Origin: Alteromonadaceae bacterium M269
GTDB taxonomy: Bacteria; Pseudomonadota; Gammaproteobacteria; Enterobacterales; Alteromonadaceae
DNA: 64,000 bases
Direction of reading: 5' to 3'
Assembly: GCA_004353515.1 (NCBI GenBank)
Contig: SMNZ01000002.1
Coordinates: forward strand, 744,001 to 808,000
This document shows, in pieces, positions 17,564-26,902 of this stretch. The translations under genes were made by a program, and so were the position numbers. Under the pieces are notes generated by a model. It was not told where the DNA came from and made no database searches. It saw nothing but the letters and a program-made list of their open reading frames with translations. Positions within the stretch are counted from its first letter, which is position 1; every line of letters begins with the position of its first letter.

Positions 17564-20083
17564 CTAACTAATAGGTAACGCTTCGTCTTCTTTGGGTGCT
17601 GCTTTCATTTTGTTCATGATGATATGCTCTTTTAGAAAGCCATGTCTTAGCATCACTTCATCGGTGACATCAACGATGTCCCCAACACCTGCGATGCTCC
17701 ACAAATGCTCTTCAAGCGATTTAGCTCGGTGAGAGGCATAGGCTCCCACATAGTTCATCTCTGCCCGTAATAGCTCGGTATCAGGTCTTCCTGTTCTCGC
17801 GATAAATATTTTGATTGCATAAAAGCGACCGGCGCCTAGAGCTTTCGCAATGAACTTTCTGCATTCGTTAAAGCTTTGGAATTGATCGGCAAATTGAGTC
17901 TGGATTGCCGATTGAATTTCTGTTTGGCTTGGATCAAACGCGATGAATAGTTCGTCCATGACAGGTTTACTGTTGGTTTTCAGCTTCCTTAGAATATTCC
18001 TAATAAAGTCTTGTTGCAGACCTGGTGCACTATACAACGGATAAAGGTTCATATTGCCCTTGTGGCTTTTGAAGTTCAGCAAAGGTATTAACGCATTTTC
18101 AACTTTAGGAGTCGTGATGGCGTCTGGCTTAAAGTTCACCCCTTCCTTTTTGATAAAAATAGGAATGTTAAGTAGGTTAGCCGCATAAATATTGCGCATC
18201 GCTTCACCAATACCAGGAATGTCTTCTTCAATCTGATCTGTCTTTAATTTGTTCCTGTTGTTTTTAATTAACTCTTCAAAGAAAGCTTTCGCGCTTGGAG
18301 CGTCTTCTTCAGTAACCGCCGTTAAGTTGATGACGTTGCGCTCCGCACTAATATCTGCAACATCGTATGGGATGTCTTTAAGGACATGCTTTTGAGTCAT
18401 TGCCTGTAGCTTGGGAAAGGTAATCGCTAACCTGGCATGACGGCTTGCAGGATATAAATTGTTTAATTCTATTCGTAAACCATTCGGTGAAATATCTTCC
18501 GTCACTCCCTGAAACTCAAGGTCGCCCATAGTAATGTGTACTTCGGTGCGCAATTGAAAACGCGTTTCACGCCTGAAGTTTTGATATTTGAAGCGGTAAA
18601 GACCAATGTTCTCCGGAGGCTTATTTCGTGGGTGTGCAAACGTCTGCAGCTGAACCAACATATTCCGTTCTACTTTTAGCTTCTGATAAGCTTTAACACC
18701 GATATCTGAAGTGATATCTGTCAGCAAGGCAATATGAGATAAGTCCTTTAAGCGCGACATTAAACGAGGCGCGGGAGGCTGATTTTGACGTCTAACAATA
18801 TCGTTAACTGAATCTGGTAGTGACAATGGCTGATGGCATTGTTCGGGATTCATATCCGTAAGCTGAAGTTTATAAACTCTCCAACTTGCCTTTCTGCTAG
18901 CGTAGGCAAGATATGCGCGTTTTATCTTTGGATTAGCTTCTAACTCTTCCAGTGTCGCTGAGTAGTAATAACTCTTACCATCTTTGATATGATTGAAACT
19001 GTAAATGTAGGTTTCTTGTTCACCTTCGGGTTTCTTAAGTAACGCTTCGATACGTTGATGTGGAAACAAATAGCCAAGCCTAAGATGATGCTGTTCGTCA
19101 GCCCAGAAATAAATAGACTCTTGGTTTGTGTCATTGGTCAGAGCATATCTGGGTACGTATTGCCCGTTCTGCTGACTGATGTACACAGGAATCGACGTAA
19201 AGTGTGGAATGTAATATTGCTCATAACCCTTAGTGAGTATGGCATCCACAGTATTGTCGATATTTAGCTTATAACGTCTTTTATTACCTTGGATAAAGCG
19301 TTCTAAAAAAGCATCAAAGGTTTTGGTTGGCTTATCGAAAAGCCTTTTCAATGATATGCGTTGTTCATCACGACTACGGTCTATATGTGTAATCAAATAG
19401 GGTATCGCTTCGGATTTATCTAATGAGTACTCTTTTTCCAGTCCTCGGAAAAACAGCATGATGCGTTCGTCTGTTTTAAACAGGTGCTTTTTATGCAGCT
19501 TAATTTTGAGCCCTCTTACTGAGAGATCGACTGTCATGGCTTTTAATGCGTCTTCCATCTCGGAAAACACTTCCACAGCTACAGAGAAGTTCATCCTTTC
19601 TTCACTGCGTTGGGCGTAATCTGCGAAGTAAACTTGGTTGGCTTGAAACACTTCGCTTAGGTCAACAGGAGGTTCTTCCGTTTCTGATGCTTCGGCATCC
19701 TTTTTCTTAAGATCTTCCTGCTGCTGCTTTTGATGCATGACCCGGAAGTTGTTTTCTGTATTGGTTACTGTCTCTTTTACACCAAGAGTATATGCACCAA
19801 AAGAACGAATTTGACGTTCAAACACTTCAACAGCAACTTCATCTAGGTGATGAGTAATGCCCTCGTACTCGTAAGGAGAACATTCGCCATCGACATGACC
19901 TCGCAAGTCTATAGCGTGTTTGCATGGCTTAGCTAACCGCATCAGTTCCATTTTAAGCAAGAAACGCTTGGGCTTAGGCAAAGCTGAGGCAACTTGAGAT
20001 AAAACTTGGTTGAACTCGGGTTCACCCACGACAGGTTTAAGTTGCTCAATTATGTCGCTGTATTGTTCTATGTCTTGACTCAT
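17564..20083 (-). CDS. Large tandem PilZ-domain protein
   Basis: An 839-residue soluble protein with two PilZ (cyclic-di-GMP receptor) domains. The first spans about 159-250, with RSEER (159-163) and DLSVRG (186-191). The second spans about 501-600, with RRETR (503-507) and DISPNG (529-534). Both keep the RxxxR and D/NxSxxG ligand motifs. A charged, probably coiled segment lies at about 118-140, and there is no signal peptide or membrane segment. Genes of this kind lie between serB and radA in related marine gammaproteobacteria. A link to biofilm or motility control is expected but not shown. It stands alone on the minus strand. Confidence 0.85.
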   Translation of the reverse strand: MSQDIEQYSDIIEQLKPVVGEPEFNQVLSQVASALPKPKRFLLKMELMRLAKPCKHAIDLRGHVDGECSPYEYEGITHHLDEVAVEVFERQIRSFGAYTLGVKETVTNTENNFRVMHQKQQQEDLKKKDAEASETEEPPVDLSEVFQANQVYFADYAQRSEERMNFSVAVEVFSEMEDALKAMTVDLSVRGLKIKLHKKHLFKTDERIMLFFRGLEKEYSLDKSEAIPYLITHIDRSRDEQRISLKRLFDKPTKTFDAFLERFIQGNKRRYKLNIDNTVDAILTKGYEQYYIPHFTSIPVYISQQNGQYVPRYALTNDTNQESIYFWADEQHHLRLGYLFPHQRIEALLKKPEGEQETYIYSFNHIKDGKSYYYSATLEELEANPKIKRAYLAYASRKASWRVYKLQLTDMNPEQCHQPLSLPDSVNDIVRRQNQPPAPRLMSRLKDLSHIALLTDITSDIGVKAYQKLKVERNMLVQLQTFAHPRNKPPENIGLYRFKYQNFRRETRFQLRTEVHITMGDLEFQGVTEDISPNGLRIELNNLYPASRHARLAITFPKLQAMTQKHVLKDIPYDVADISAERNVINLTAVTEEDAPSAKAFFEELIKNNRNKLKTDQIEEDIPGIGEAMRNIYAANLLNIPIFIKKEGVNFKPDAITTPKVENALIPLLNFKSHKGNMNLYPLYSAPGLQQDFIRNILRKLKTNSKPVMDELFIAFDPSQTEIQSAIQTQFADQFQSFNECRKFIAKALGAGRFYAIKIFIARTGRPDTELLRAEMNYVGAYASHRAKSLEEHLWSIAGVGDIVDVTDEVMLRHGFLKEHIIMNKMKAAPKEDEALPIS

Positions 20084-20548
20084 TAATTTTTAACTAAAGA
20101 AAAATCCTAGATATACCTTGGTTCGACTGTGCGTCACCCAACTGTCTAAACTACTTTATCGACCAAAGGCGAAAAAACTGTTCAAAAACTTCGTGCGTAT
20201 GGCTGGTGTAGTCGCTTTGAACTGTACTTCTATGAGTAACGCGTGTAGCAGAATTAATATAAATCGGTGTAAATCAGTTGGAACTAAACATCTTTTAGAT
20301 AAGGCAAATCATTGCAGGCATAGCTATTCTATATCAAAATGATTTGCAGCAGTATAAAATATGTTTCAGCCAACCATTCTGGCGCATCGCAGGCTGCCCA
20401 CTTTTTGTTGTAGTCATTCGAAAGGCAGTCGACATCTCTCAAACGACACCGCAAATCGAACAGCTTGTGATGGCACTGAGTAAGTCAATTTATACTTATT
20501 CAGCTACATATACTTCTATAAAGAATTATAAACATACATCACAATATT
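20084..20548. other. 465-bp gap between the divergent PilZ gene and radA
   Basis: I see no convincing gene here. Two plus-strand open frames lack SD signals and read as low-complexity chance peptides. The gap holds a 10-bp inverted repeat GCAAATCATT/AATGATTTGC with a 24-base spacer (20304-20347). At 20491-20510 a stretch matches the right arm of the serB upstream element at 18 of 20 positions. It presumably contains the promoters of both flanking genes. Confidence 0.6.
20304..20347. repeat. 10-bp inverted repeat with 24-base spacer
   Basis: GCAAATCATT (20304-20313) and its exact complement AATGATTTGC (20338-20347) lie mid-gap between the PilZ gene and radA. This could be a regulator site or an RNA stem. 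No T-run follows. Confidence 0.4.
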
Positions 20549-21916
20549 ATGGCAAAAAGAAAAACAGCCTACGTATGCTCCGAGTGCGGGGCAGAATCAG
20601 CGCGATGGCAAGGGCAGTGTAACGAATGTCATGCCTGGAATACGATTACGGAATTTGTTGTAAGCCCGGCTTCTAAATCTCATCAGAGCAAGCGTTCAGG
20701 CTATGCAGGCCAAACAGATGCACAAGTGCAAACACTGGGCAGTATCGATCTTGAAGCATTACCGCGTTTTGATTCAGGTTATAAGGAACTCGACCGTGTT
20801 TTAGGCGGCGGAATTGTTCCTGGATCAGCGATATTGATCGGTGGTTCTCCGGGGGCTGGTAAGAGTACGTTGCTACTGCAAATCATGTGTAAGCTCGCTG
20901 CAGAGCGTTCTGCGTTATACATCACCGGTGAAGAATCATTACAACAAGTCGCGATGAGAGCAAATCGTCTCGGATTACCATCGAATGACCTTAAGCTAGT
21001 GGCGGAAACCAGCATCGAGACTATTTGTGACTTAGCGTTACAAGAAAAACCTAAGATTATGGTAATAGATTCCATACAGGTAATGCATGTGGCAGATGTG
21101 CAATCAGCTCCGGGTAGTGTTTCTCAGGTGAGAGAAAGTGCCGCTTACCTGACACGATTTGCTAAACAACAACACATCGCTATGTTTATCGTTGGACATG
21201 TCACCAAAGATGGGAGTCTGGCAGGCCCTAAAGTTCTAGAGCACTGTATTGATTGCTCTTTGATGCTAGATGGCGATGCAGACGGGCGATATCGTACTTT
21301 GCGTAGTCATAAAAACCGCTTTGGCGCAGTCAATGAGTTAGGTGTTTTTGCCATGACTGAAAAGGGGTTAAAAGAGGTAAATAACCCGTCAGCTATCTTT
21401 TTAAGTCGTTCAGACGAGCAAGCACCTGGTAGTGTGGTTATGGTTATTTGGGAAGGTACTCGTCCCTTGTTAGTCGAGCTACAAGCGCTGGTTGATTATT
21501 CTCAAATGGCAAACCCTAGAAGGGTAGCCGTGGGGCTCGATCAAAACAGGTTGAACATGTTGCTAGCAGTTGTGCACAGGCACGGTAATGTTCAGATGAA
21601 TGACCAGGATGTTTTTGCCAATGTTGTTGGTGGCGTTAGGATTGGCGAGACAGGCGCCGATTTGGCGTTAGTTTTAGCGATGATTTCTAGCTTTAGAAAT
21701 AAAGCCCTTGCACGAGATTTAATTGTCTTTGGTGAAGTGGGTTTAGCAGGTGAAATTCGTCCTATTCCCAACGGCACTGAACGATTGTCTGAAGCAGCTA
21801 AGCACGGCTTTAAACAAGCTATAGTGCCAATGGGAAATAAGCCTAAACAACCTATTGATGGTATGAAAGTCATTGCAGTCAAAACGCTATCCGATGCACT
21901 AAATGCCATCATGTAG
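20549..21916 (+). CDS. radA: DNA repair protein RadA
   Basis: RecA-like ATPase with branch-migration/helicase activity on recombination intermediates. The four-Cys zinc finger is CSECGAESARWQGQCNECHAW (a CxxC...CxxC pattern) at the N-terminus. Walker A is GGSPGAGKST, Walker B is KIMVIDSIQ, the RadA-specific KNRFG motif is present, and a Lon-like C-terminal domain follows (GEVGLAGEIRPI). The length of 455 is typical. The serB...radA order is conserved in relatives. Confidence 0.97.
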   Translation: MAKRKTAYVCSECGAESARWQGQCNECHAWNTITEFVVSPASKSHQSKRSGYAGQTDAQVQTLGSIDLEALPRFDSGYKELDRVLGGGIVPGSAILIGGSPGAGKSTLLLQIMCKLAAERSALYITGEESLQQVAMRANRLGLPSNDLKLVAETSIETICDLALQEKPKIMVIDSIQVMHVADVQSAPGSVSQVRESAAYLTRFAKQQHIAMFIVGHVTKDGSLAGPKVLEHCIDCSLMLDGDADGRYRTLRSHKNRFGAVNELGVFAMTEKGLKEVNNPSAIFLSRSDEQAPGSVVMVIWEGTRPLLVELQALVDYSQMANPRRVAVGLDQNRLNMLLAVVHRHGNVQMNDQDVFANVVGGVRIGETGADLALVLAMISSFRNKALARDLIVFGEVGLAGEIRPIPNGTERLSEAAKHGFKQAIVPMGNKPKQPIDGMKVIAVKTLSDALNAIM

Positions 21917-21941
21917 TGAGTAACCTAAAGGAAAGTTGGTG

Positions 21942-23030
21942 ATGAAGAAACGTTTTATTGCAGGTGGCGTCGTTCTCGGTCTAGTAGCCTATTTCGCGTT
22001 TTGGCCGACGCCTGTTGAACCTGTAGCTTGGGATGCTCCTGAAAACAAAGGTTTTACAGGTCAGTTCGCAGTAAATGACTCACTGCGTCCCTTACGGTTT
22101 GTCCCCATAGATGGTGATTTTGGTCCTGAAGATCTTGCAATAAATAGCGCCGGTGAGGTCGCTATTTCATTACATTCTGGGGCTATAGTAAAACTCGACC
22201 CATCACTTTCTACTCTTTCGTTATGGGTTAACACTAAAGGTCGGCCGCTAGGCATTGAGTATGATCAAGATGATAACTTGCTCGTTGCTGATGCGTATAA
22301 GGGGTTGTTATCCGTCAGCCCCGAAGGTGATATTCAACTATTGGCTGATCGCAGTGGTGATCTTCCTATTTTATATGCAGATGATGTTGATATTTCTCGC
22401 AGAAGCGGAAAGGTTTATTTTTCCGATGCATCAACGCGTTTTGGTGCTGAAGCGAGTGGAGGAACACTAGAAGGAAGTCTGCTTGACTTGATGGAACACA
22501 GTTTGTCTGGACGCGTGATCGAGTATAACCTGCAGACAGGTGAAAGCCGAACGTTAGTTGATGGATTGAGTTTCGCAAATGGTATAGCGGTGACGCATGA
22601 TGAAAATGCGATCTTAATTAATGAAACGGGCGAGTATCGTGTACTTCGTTATTGGATAGAAGGTGAAAATCGAGGTAAGCTGGAAGTGCTTATCGATAAT
22701 CTACCAGGGTTCCCTGATAACATTGCCAAAGCAGCAAATGGGGGATATTGGTTAGGTTTGGCGTCACCACGTTCAGCGGCATTAGATGGCTTATCGAATT
22801 CACCTGTACTCAGAAAAGTGTTGCAGAAGCTTCCGAGTTTTATGCGACCCAAAGCGCAAGCCTATGGGCATATCGTCAAAATTGATGATAACGGCAAAGT
22901 GATTGAGAGCCTACAAGACTCAAGTGGTTCTTATCCTCTAACAACAGGTGCGCTTGAAACTAGTAAAGGATTAATTGTGAGTAGCTTAACGGCTGATTCA
23001 ATAGCTATTAAAGAACTTAAGGCTAAATAA
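21942..23030 (+). CDS. SMP-30/strictosidine synthase-like beta-propeller protein
   Basis: About 362 residues with an N-terminal membrane anchor (residues 4-20, FIAGGVVLGLVAYFAFWP), then a six-bladed propeller of the SMP-30/gluconolactonase/strictosidine synthase type. Recognisable pieces are GPEDLAINSAGEV, YADDVDISRRSGKVYFSD and DGLSFANGIAVTHDE, and the last two match the strictosidine-synthase conserved region. Members are calcium-dependent lactonases or esterases; the substrate here is unknown. ATG 21942 is preferred over TTG 21936, since AAAGGAAAG is seven bases upstream. It starts 25 bases after radA. Confidence 0.8.
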   Translation: MKKRFIAGGVVLGLVAYFAFWPTPVEPVAWDAPENKGFTGQFAVNDSLRPLRFVPIDGDFGPEDLAINSAGEVAISLHSGAIVKLDPSLSTLSLWVNTKGRPLGIEYDQDDNLLVADAYKGLLSVSPEGDIQLLADRSGDLPILYADDVDISRRSGKVYFSDASTRFGAEASGGTLEGSLLDLMEHSLSGRVIEYNLQTGESRTLVDGLSFANGIAVTHDENAILINETGEYRVLRYWIEGENRGKLEVLIDNLPGFPDNIAKAANGGYWLGLASPRSAALDGLSNSPVLRKVLQKLPSFMRPKAQAYGHIVKIDDNGKVIESLQDSSGSYPLTTGALETSKGLIVSSLTADSIAIKELKAK

Positions 23031-23068
23031 CCTTAGCTTCGTTGGTACAAAGGTTAAACAGAAAGACC

Positions 23069-23491
23069 TTAGTTATTGGCATTTGCGATAATTAATCGCT
23101 CTTTTAACCAAGCCATGGCTTCAGTTTCGTCTTCGAAGAATTTGTATGTAACTCCCGCGCAAACATAAATCATTTCCCAGAATGACTTCATGCTATTTTG
23201 GTATTGCTCGGCATTAACAATAAAGGCACAAGCAACGAATCCAATGTCTTTAGCTCGTTTAGCGCCTTCGATAAGCGCCTGAGAAGCATCGGGCGGAAAA
23301 AATGACTCTCGGCTAAAGATATTGAGGGTAGCCCAAGGTTTATCTTTTAACACTGTTACCTGTGCTTTCATTTGCGTATGATATTCTTCAGCTAGCTCAA
23401 TATTGCCAGGCCCTTCGGCATGCACAATAAGGATATTGTCTTCCCTGGTAATTGAAAAACTGCCGTGAATGTCAAAGTCTTTTGATGTCAT
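23069..23491 (-). CDS. STAS/SpoIIAA-like domain protein
   Basis: A 140-residue cytoplasmic protein with the alternating strand/helix pattern of SpoIIAA-like (STAS-fold) proteins: an N-terminal strand pair (GSFSITREDNILIVHAEG), a central SxxSFF-PP segment and a C-terminal helix (ETEAMAWLKERL). No catalytic motif is visible. It faces the SMP-30-like gene and stands alone. The function is unknown; the fold call is by eye and moderately sure. Confidence 0.65.
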   Translation of the reverse strand: MTSKDFDIHGSFSITREDNILIVHAEGPGNIELAEEYHTQMKAQVTVLKDKPWATLNIFSRESFFPPDASQALIEGAKRAKDIGFVACAFIVNAEQYQNSMKSFWEMIYVCAGVTYKFFEDETEAMAWLKERLIIANANN

Positions 23492-23622
23492 CTGTTAAAC
23501 CAAAAACGTCCTTATTGGACAAAATACACTAAATTGATCGGAATATAAAAATAGGCGCCATTGTATATGACTCATTTTATGGGGATATAGTGCTTTTGGA
23601 GGATTTTGCAGCTGTTTTAGAG

Positions 23623-23650
23623 CAAAATAGGGCTAAATAGCCCTATTTTG
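23623..23650 (-). terminator. Terminator after ettA
   Basis: A perfect 13-bp stem (CAAAATAGGGCTA and its complement) with an AA loop lies 25 bases beyond the ettA stop. The A/T ends of the stem supply U-runs on both strands, so it may work in both directions. Confidence 0.75.
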
Positions 23651-23674
23651 ATGATACTAGAGTGTGTTCTAGGA

Positions 23675-25342
23675 TTATTTGCTCATACGCTTATATTTAA
23701 GCCTGTGAGGTTCCACAACATCTTGACCATAGGTATCTTTCAACCAAGCGGCATACTCAGTGTAGTTACCTTCATAGAAGTTGATTTTACCTTCATCTCG
23801 ATAGTCGAGAATGTGCGTTGCAATTCTATCTAAGAACCAACGATCGTGCGAAATAACCATGGCACAGCCTGGGAATTCAAGTATTGCATTCTCTAGTGCA
23901 CGCAAGGTTTCAACGTCGAGGTCGTTGGTTGGCTCATCCAGCAGCAATACGTTACCACCAGCTTGAAGAAGCTTAGCTAAGTGAACACGGTTGCGCTCAC
24001 CACCAGACAAATCCTTGATGAATTTTTGTTGGTCATTACCTTTGAAGTTAAAGCGGCTAACGTAAGCTCTACTGTTTAACTCGAAGGTACCGATGCGGAT
24101 AATGTCCTGACCATCTGACAACTCCTGCCAAACTGTATTTTTGTCGTTCATGTGATCGCGGAACTGTTCAACGCTGGCTAGTTTCACACTTTCGCCAACT
24201 GAGATGTTGCCTGAGTCAGCTTGTTCTTTTCCATCAAGCATTCTGAATAGCGTGGATTTACCTGCACCGTTAGGTCCGATAATGCCGACAATGGCCCCTT
24301 TAGGGATAGTGAAACTCAAGTCATCAATTAATATACGGTCGCCGTACGATTTCTTAAGGTTCTCAACTTCAATGACCTTATCTCCCAAGCGATCACCCGG
24401 TGGGATAAAGAGTTCGTTTGTCTCGTTACGTTTTTGGTAATCACCCGTATTTAGCTCTTCAAAACGTGCCATACGCGCTTTGCTCTTAGCCTGACGACCT
24501 TTTGGATTAGAACGCACCCATTCTAATTCTTGCTTGATAGACTTTTGTCTTGCGTTCTCAGTGCGTTCTTCTTGTTGGAGGCGAGCATCTTTCTGTTCCA
24601 ACCAAGAAGAATAGTTGCCTTCCCATGGAATACCGTGACCACGGTCTAGTTCCAAGATCCAGCCAGCAACGTTATCGAGGAAATACCTATCGTGGGTAAT
24701 CGCAACAACTGTTCCTGGATAGTCGTGTAAGAAGCGTTCAAGCCAAGCAACCGACTCGGCATCCAAGTGGTTGGTTGGTTCGTCGAGAAGCAACATTTCT
24801 GGCTTTTCAAGCAAGAGTTTACACAAAGCAACTCGGCGTTTTTCACCGCCCGATAGTTTACTAACGTCAGCATCCCAAGGTGGAAGGCGTAATGCATCCG
24901 CAGCACGCTCTAAAGCATTGTCCAGGTTGTGCCCATCTTTTGCCTGAATAATAGCTTCTAATTCACCTTGCTCTTTAGCAAGTGCATCAAAGTCAGCACC
25001 TTCTTCGGCGTACGCTGCATAAACTTCATCAATGCGTTTTAATGCATGAACAACATCTTCAACGGCTTCTTCGATATTACCGCGAACATCTTTACTTTCA
25101 TTTAGTTGAGGTTCTTGCGGTAAGTAGCCGATCTTTAATCCAGGCATAGGACGAGCGTCACCGATAAAGTCTTTGTCGACGCCTGCCATAATTCTTAATA
25201 GTGTTGATTTACCTGAGCCATTGAGACCCAAAACACCAATTTTTGCACCGGGGAAAAAGCTAAGAGAAATGTCCTTTAGGACTTGTTTTTGAGGTGGGAC
25301 GATTTTGCCCACTTTGTACATGGAATAAACGTATTCTGCCAT
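23675..25342 (-). CDS. ettA: Energy-dependent translational throttle protein EttA (ABC-F)
   Basis: A soluble ABC-F ATPase that binds the ribosomal E site and gates the first elongation steps according to ATP/ADP level. It has two ABC cassettes: Walker A GLNGSGKST with signature LSGGEKRR, then Walker A GPNGAGKST with signature LSGGERNR. They are joined by the P-site tRNA-interacting linker (QEERTENARQKSIKQELEWVR). The length of 555 matches EttA. It is monocistronic, with a terminator at 23623-23650. Confidence 0.96.
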   Translation of the reverse strand: MAEYVYSMYKVGKIVPPQKQVLKDISLSFFPGAKIGVLGLNGSGKSTLLRIMAGVDKDFIGDARPMPGLKIGYLPQEPQLNESKDVRGNIEEAVEDVVHALKRIDEVYAAYAEEGADFDALAKEQGELEAIIQAKDGHNLDNALERAADALRLPPWDADVSKLSGGEKRRVALCKLLLEKPEMLLLDEPTNHLDAESVAWLERFLHDYPGTVVAITHDRYFLDNVAGWILELDRGHGIPWEGNYSSWLEQKDARLQQEERTENARQKSIKQELEWVRSNPKGRQAKSKARMARFEELNTGDYQKRNETNELFIPPGDRLGDKVIEVENLKKSYGDRILIDDLSFTIPKGAIVGIIGPNGAGKSTLFRMLDGKEQADSGNISVGESVKLASVEQFRDHMNDKNTVWQELSDGQDIIRIGTFELNSRAYVSRFNFKGNDQQKFIKDLSGGERNRVHLAKLLQAGGNVLLLDEPTNDLDVETLRALENAILEFPGCAMVISHDRWFLDRIATHILDYRDEGKINFYEGNYTEYAAWLKDTYGQDVVEPHRLKYKRMSK

Positions 25343-25539
25343 TGGATAATCTAAGTGATAAATTTCTTATTATTGTATACCGAAACAGTCTCTGGGGAGT
25401 AGGGGATAGCTGAGCTTTATGACCACTTTTTAGTGGTTATCCGTATTAAAACTTTGTGAATATTGCTAAGCAATTTGCTAGCTGTTCATAAGTTATTGTT
25501 TTTAAATGTTATTTATGTTGGCCTGTGTTTTGCTGATAA

Positions 25540-25631
25540 CACTTTGTGATTAGATTCTTTGCAGCAAACTTCCTGGGGTGTTGCCGGGTTTAATGACTCT
25601 CCTTGGGCCCTATCTATTGGGCCATTTTTTT
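25540..25631 (+). ncRNA. Candidate small RNA or attenuated leader
   Basis: The 3' end is defined by a terminator (GGCCC, 8-base loop, GGGCC, then seven T) at 25606-25631. Upstream is a second stem, CCTGG/CCGGG (25572-25588, one G-U pair, 7-base loop). The 5' end is uncertain; the start given is a guess about 15 bases upstream of the conserved-looking CAGCAAACTTCC. I do not recognise an RNA family (not 6S, Spot 42 or Qrr by eye). The alternative is a leader of the downstream oxidoreductase gene. Confidence 0.4.
25606..25631 (+). terminator. Intrinsic terminator 70 bases upstream of the oxidoreductase gene
   Basis: The stem GGCCC/GGGCC, extended by a T-A pair with one bulged G, is followed by A and seven T. 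It is oriented on the plus strand, where no gene lies immediately upstream. Confidence 0.7.
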
Positions 25632-25701
25632 ATCTTCACATCTGAAGAATCGGCGATATGATTAGCGCATCCAAATCAAAGCGTGTCATATAGGTAGTAA
25701 C

Positions 25702-26736
25702 ATGGCAGAAAACCAAACTGTTAATTGGGGTATCATCGGCCCTGGTAAGATAGCCAATCAATTCGCTCAAGCCGTTGTTGAAAATCCTGAGTGTTGTTTA
25801 TTAGGTGTTGCAAGCAGAGACAATACCAGAGCGTCAAGTTTCGCTGAGAAATATGACATAGCCCGCACTTATTCTACCTATGAATCAATGTGCGCGGACG
25901 ATGAGATTGATGCTGTTTACATTGCAACACCGCATGCCTTGCATTATCAGCAAGCCAAGCTTTGTCTCGAAGCTGGAAAACATGTATTGGTTGAAAAGCC
26001 TGCAACCATCAATGCAAATCAATGGAAAGTGCTTGTTCAAATTGCACAGAAGAATCAATGTGCATTAATAGAAGCGGTTTGGAGCCGCTTTATGCCGTGC
26101 TTTAAGCAGGTGAAAAGTTGGTTGAGTGAAGGGCTTTTGGGAGACTTGGTATATGTCCAATCAGATATAGGTTTTTCCTTTCTGGATGTTCGAGGCGTAA
26201 ACCATGAACATCGATTACTTAATCCCGATTTAGGTGGCGGAGCGCTCCTCGACTTAGGCCTCTATAGCGTCGCTTTGTCGCAGTTAGTGGTTAATAGTCA
26301 GCCTTCAGAGATTCAAGCAATGGCTCATATGGGCTCATCAAGTGTTGACCTAACAACAATGGCAAATGTGAGGTATGCGAATGGCGTAAGAGCACAATTC
26401 ACCTGCTCTGCAATGGCTGAACATACTAATACAATGAGTATTCATGGAACGCGAGGAAAAATTACACTACCTCAGCTTTTCTGGTTTGGTGGCCAAGCAA
26501 TTCTCGAATACCTGCCCAAAGATTCCGAGGATGCTGTGACTATCAGCGAATCTTTTACTCATGATGTGAATGGTTTCGAATACCAAATTGCAGAGTCAGT
26601 ACGTTGTATTAAATCGGGCTTGATTGAGAGTGAATTAATGACACATCAAAACACGCTAGAGAATATGCAACTTATGGACGAGATTAGAAATAAAATAAGC
26701 CTGAGTTACCCAAGTACCATAGAAAATTCTGATTAA
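25702..26736 (+). CDS. Gfo/Idh/MocA-family NAD(P)-dependent oxidoreductase
   Basis: A 344-residue dehydrogenase with an N-terminal Rossmann fold (WGIIGPGKIANQFAQAV), the family's EKP motif with catalytic Lys (HVLVEKPATINANQW) and a C-terminal alpha/beta domain (DLGGGALLDLGLYSVAL). By eye it is nearest to trans-1,2-dihydrobenzene-1,2-diol dehydrogenase/sugar dehydrogenase members. The substrate cannot be deduced. It stands alone between ettA and glyA. Confidence 0.88.
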   Translation: MAENQTVNWGIIGPGKIANQFAQAVVENPECCLLGVASRDNTRASSFAEKYDIARTYSTYESMCADDEIDAVYIATPHALHYQQAKLCLEAGKHVLVEKPATINANQWKVLVQIAQKNQCALIEAVWSRFMPCFKQVKSWLSEGLLGDLVYVQSDIGFSFLDVRGVNHEHRLLNPDLGGGALLDLGLYSVALSQLVVNSQPSEIQAMAHMGSSSVDLTTMANVRYANGVRAQFTCSAMAEHTNTMSIHGTRGKITLPQLFWFGGQAILEYLPKDSEDAVTISESFTHDVNGFEYQIAESVRCIKSGLIESELMTHQNTLENMQLMDEIRNKISLSYPSTIENSD

Positions 26737-26902
26737 ACAGCGAACAATGGCTCAACTCTTATTAGGCTCAAATTAAGCTGCTTTTTTAAACTAAGGTTAA
26801 CGTAAGGTTTATAACGATTTGTTTTAAATACTTGGCTGTACTTCGAGGCTTAAATCTATAGAATGTCGGCTGTTTTTCTATCGACTATTTTGAGGATGCA
26901 CA

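Larger units (their letters stand above)
25343..25701. other. 359-bp gap upstream of the oxidoreductase, with a probable sRNA or leader
   Basis: No protein gene is supported. The gap contains the ettA promoter region (minus strand) and, on the plus strand, a hairpin (25572-25588) followed by a terminator (25606-25631). Since no plus-strand gene lies upstream, a short non-coding transcript or an attenuated leader is likely. Confidence 0.55.

Noticed and set aside
20118-20622. Two plus-strand frames (74 and 92 codons) upstream of radA
   Set aside because: No SD, odd composition, and the second runs into the radA coding region in another frame.
25593-25661. Possible 22-codon leader peptide through the terminator at 25606-25631
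   Set aside because: No convincing SD and no run of regulatory codons; the hairpin is enough to explain the sequence.
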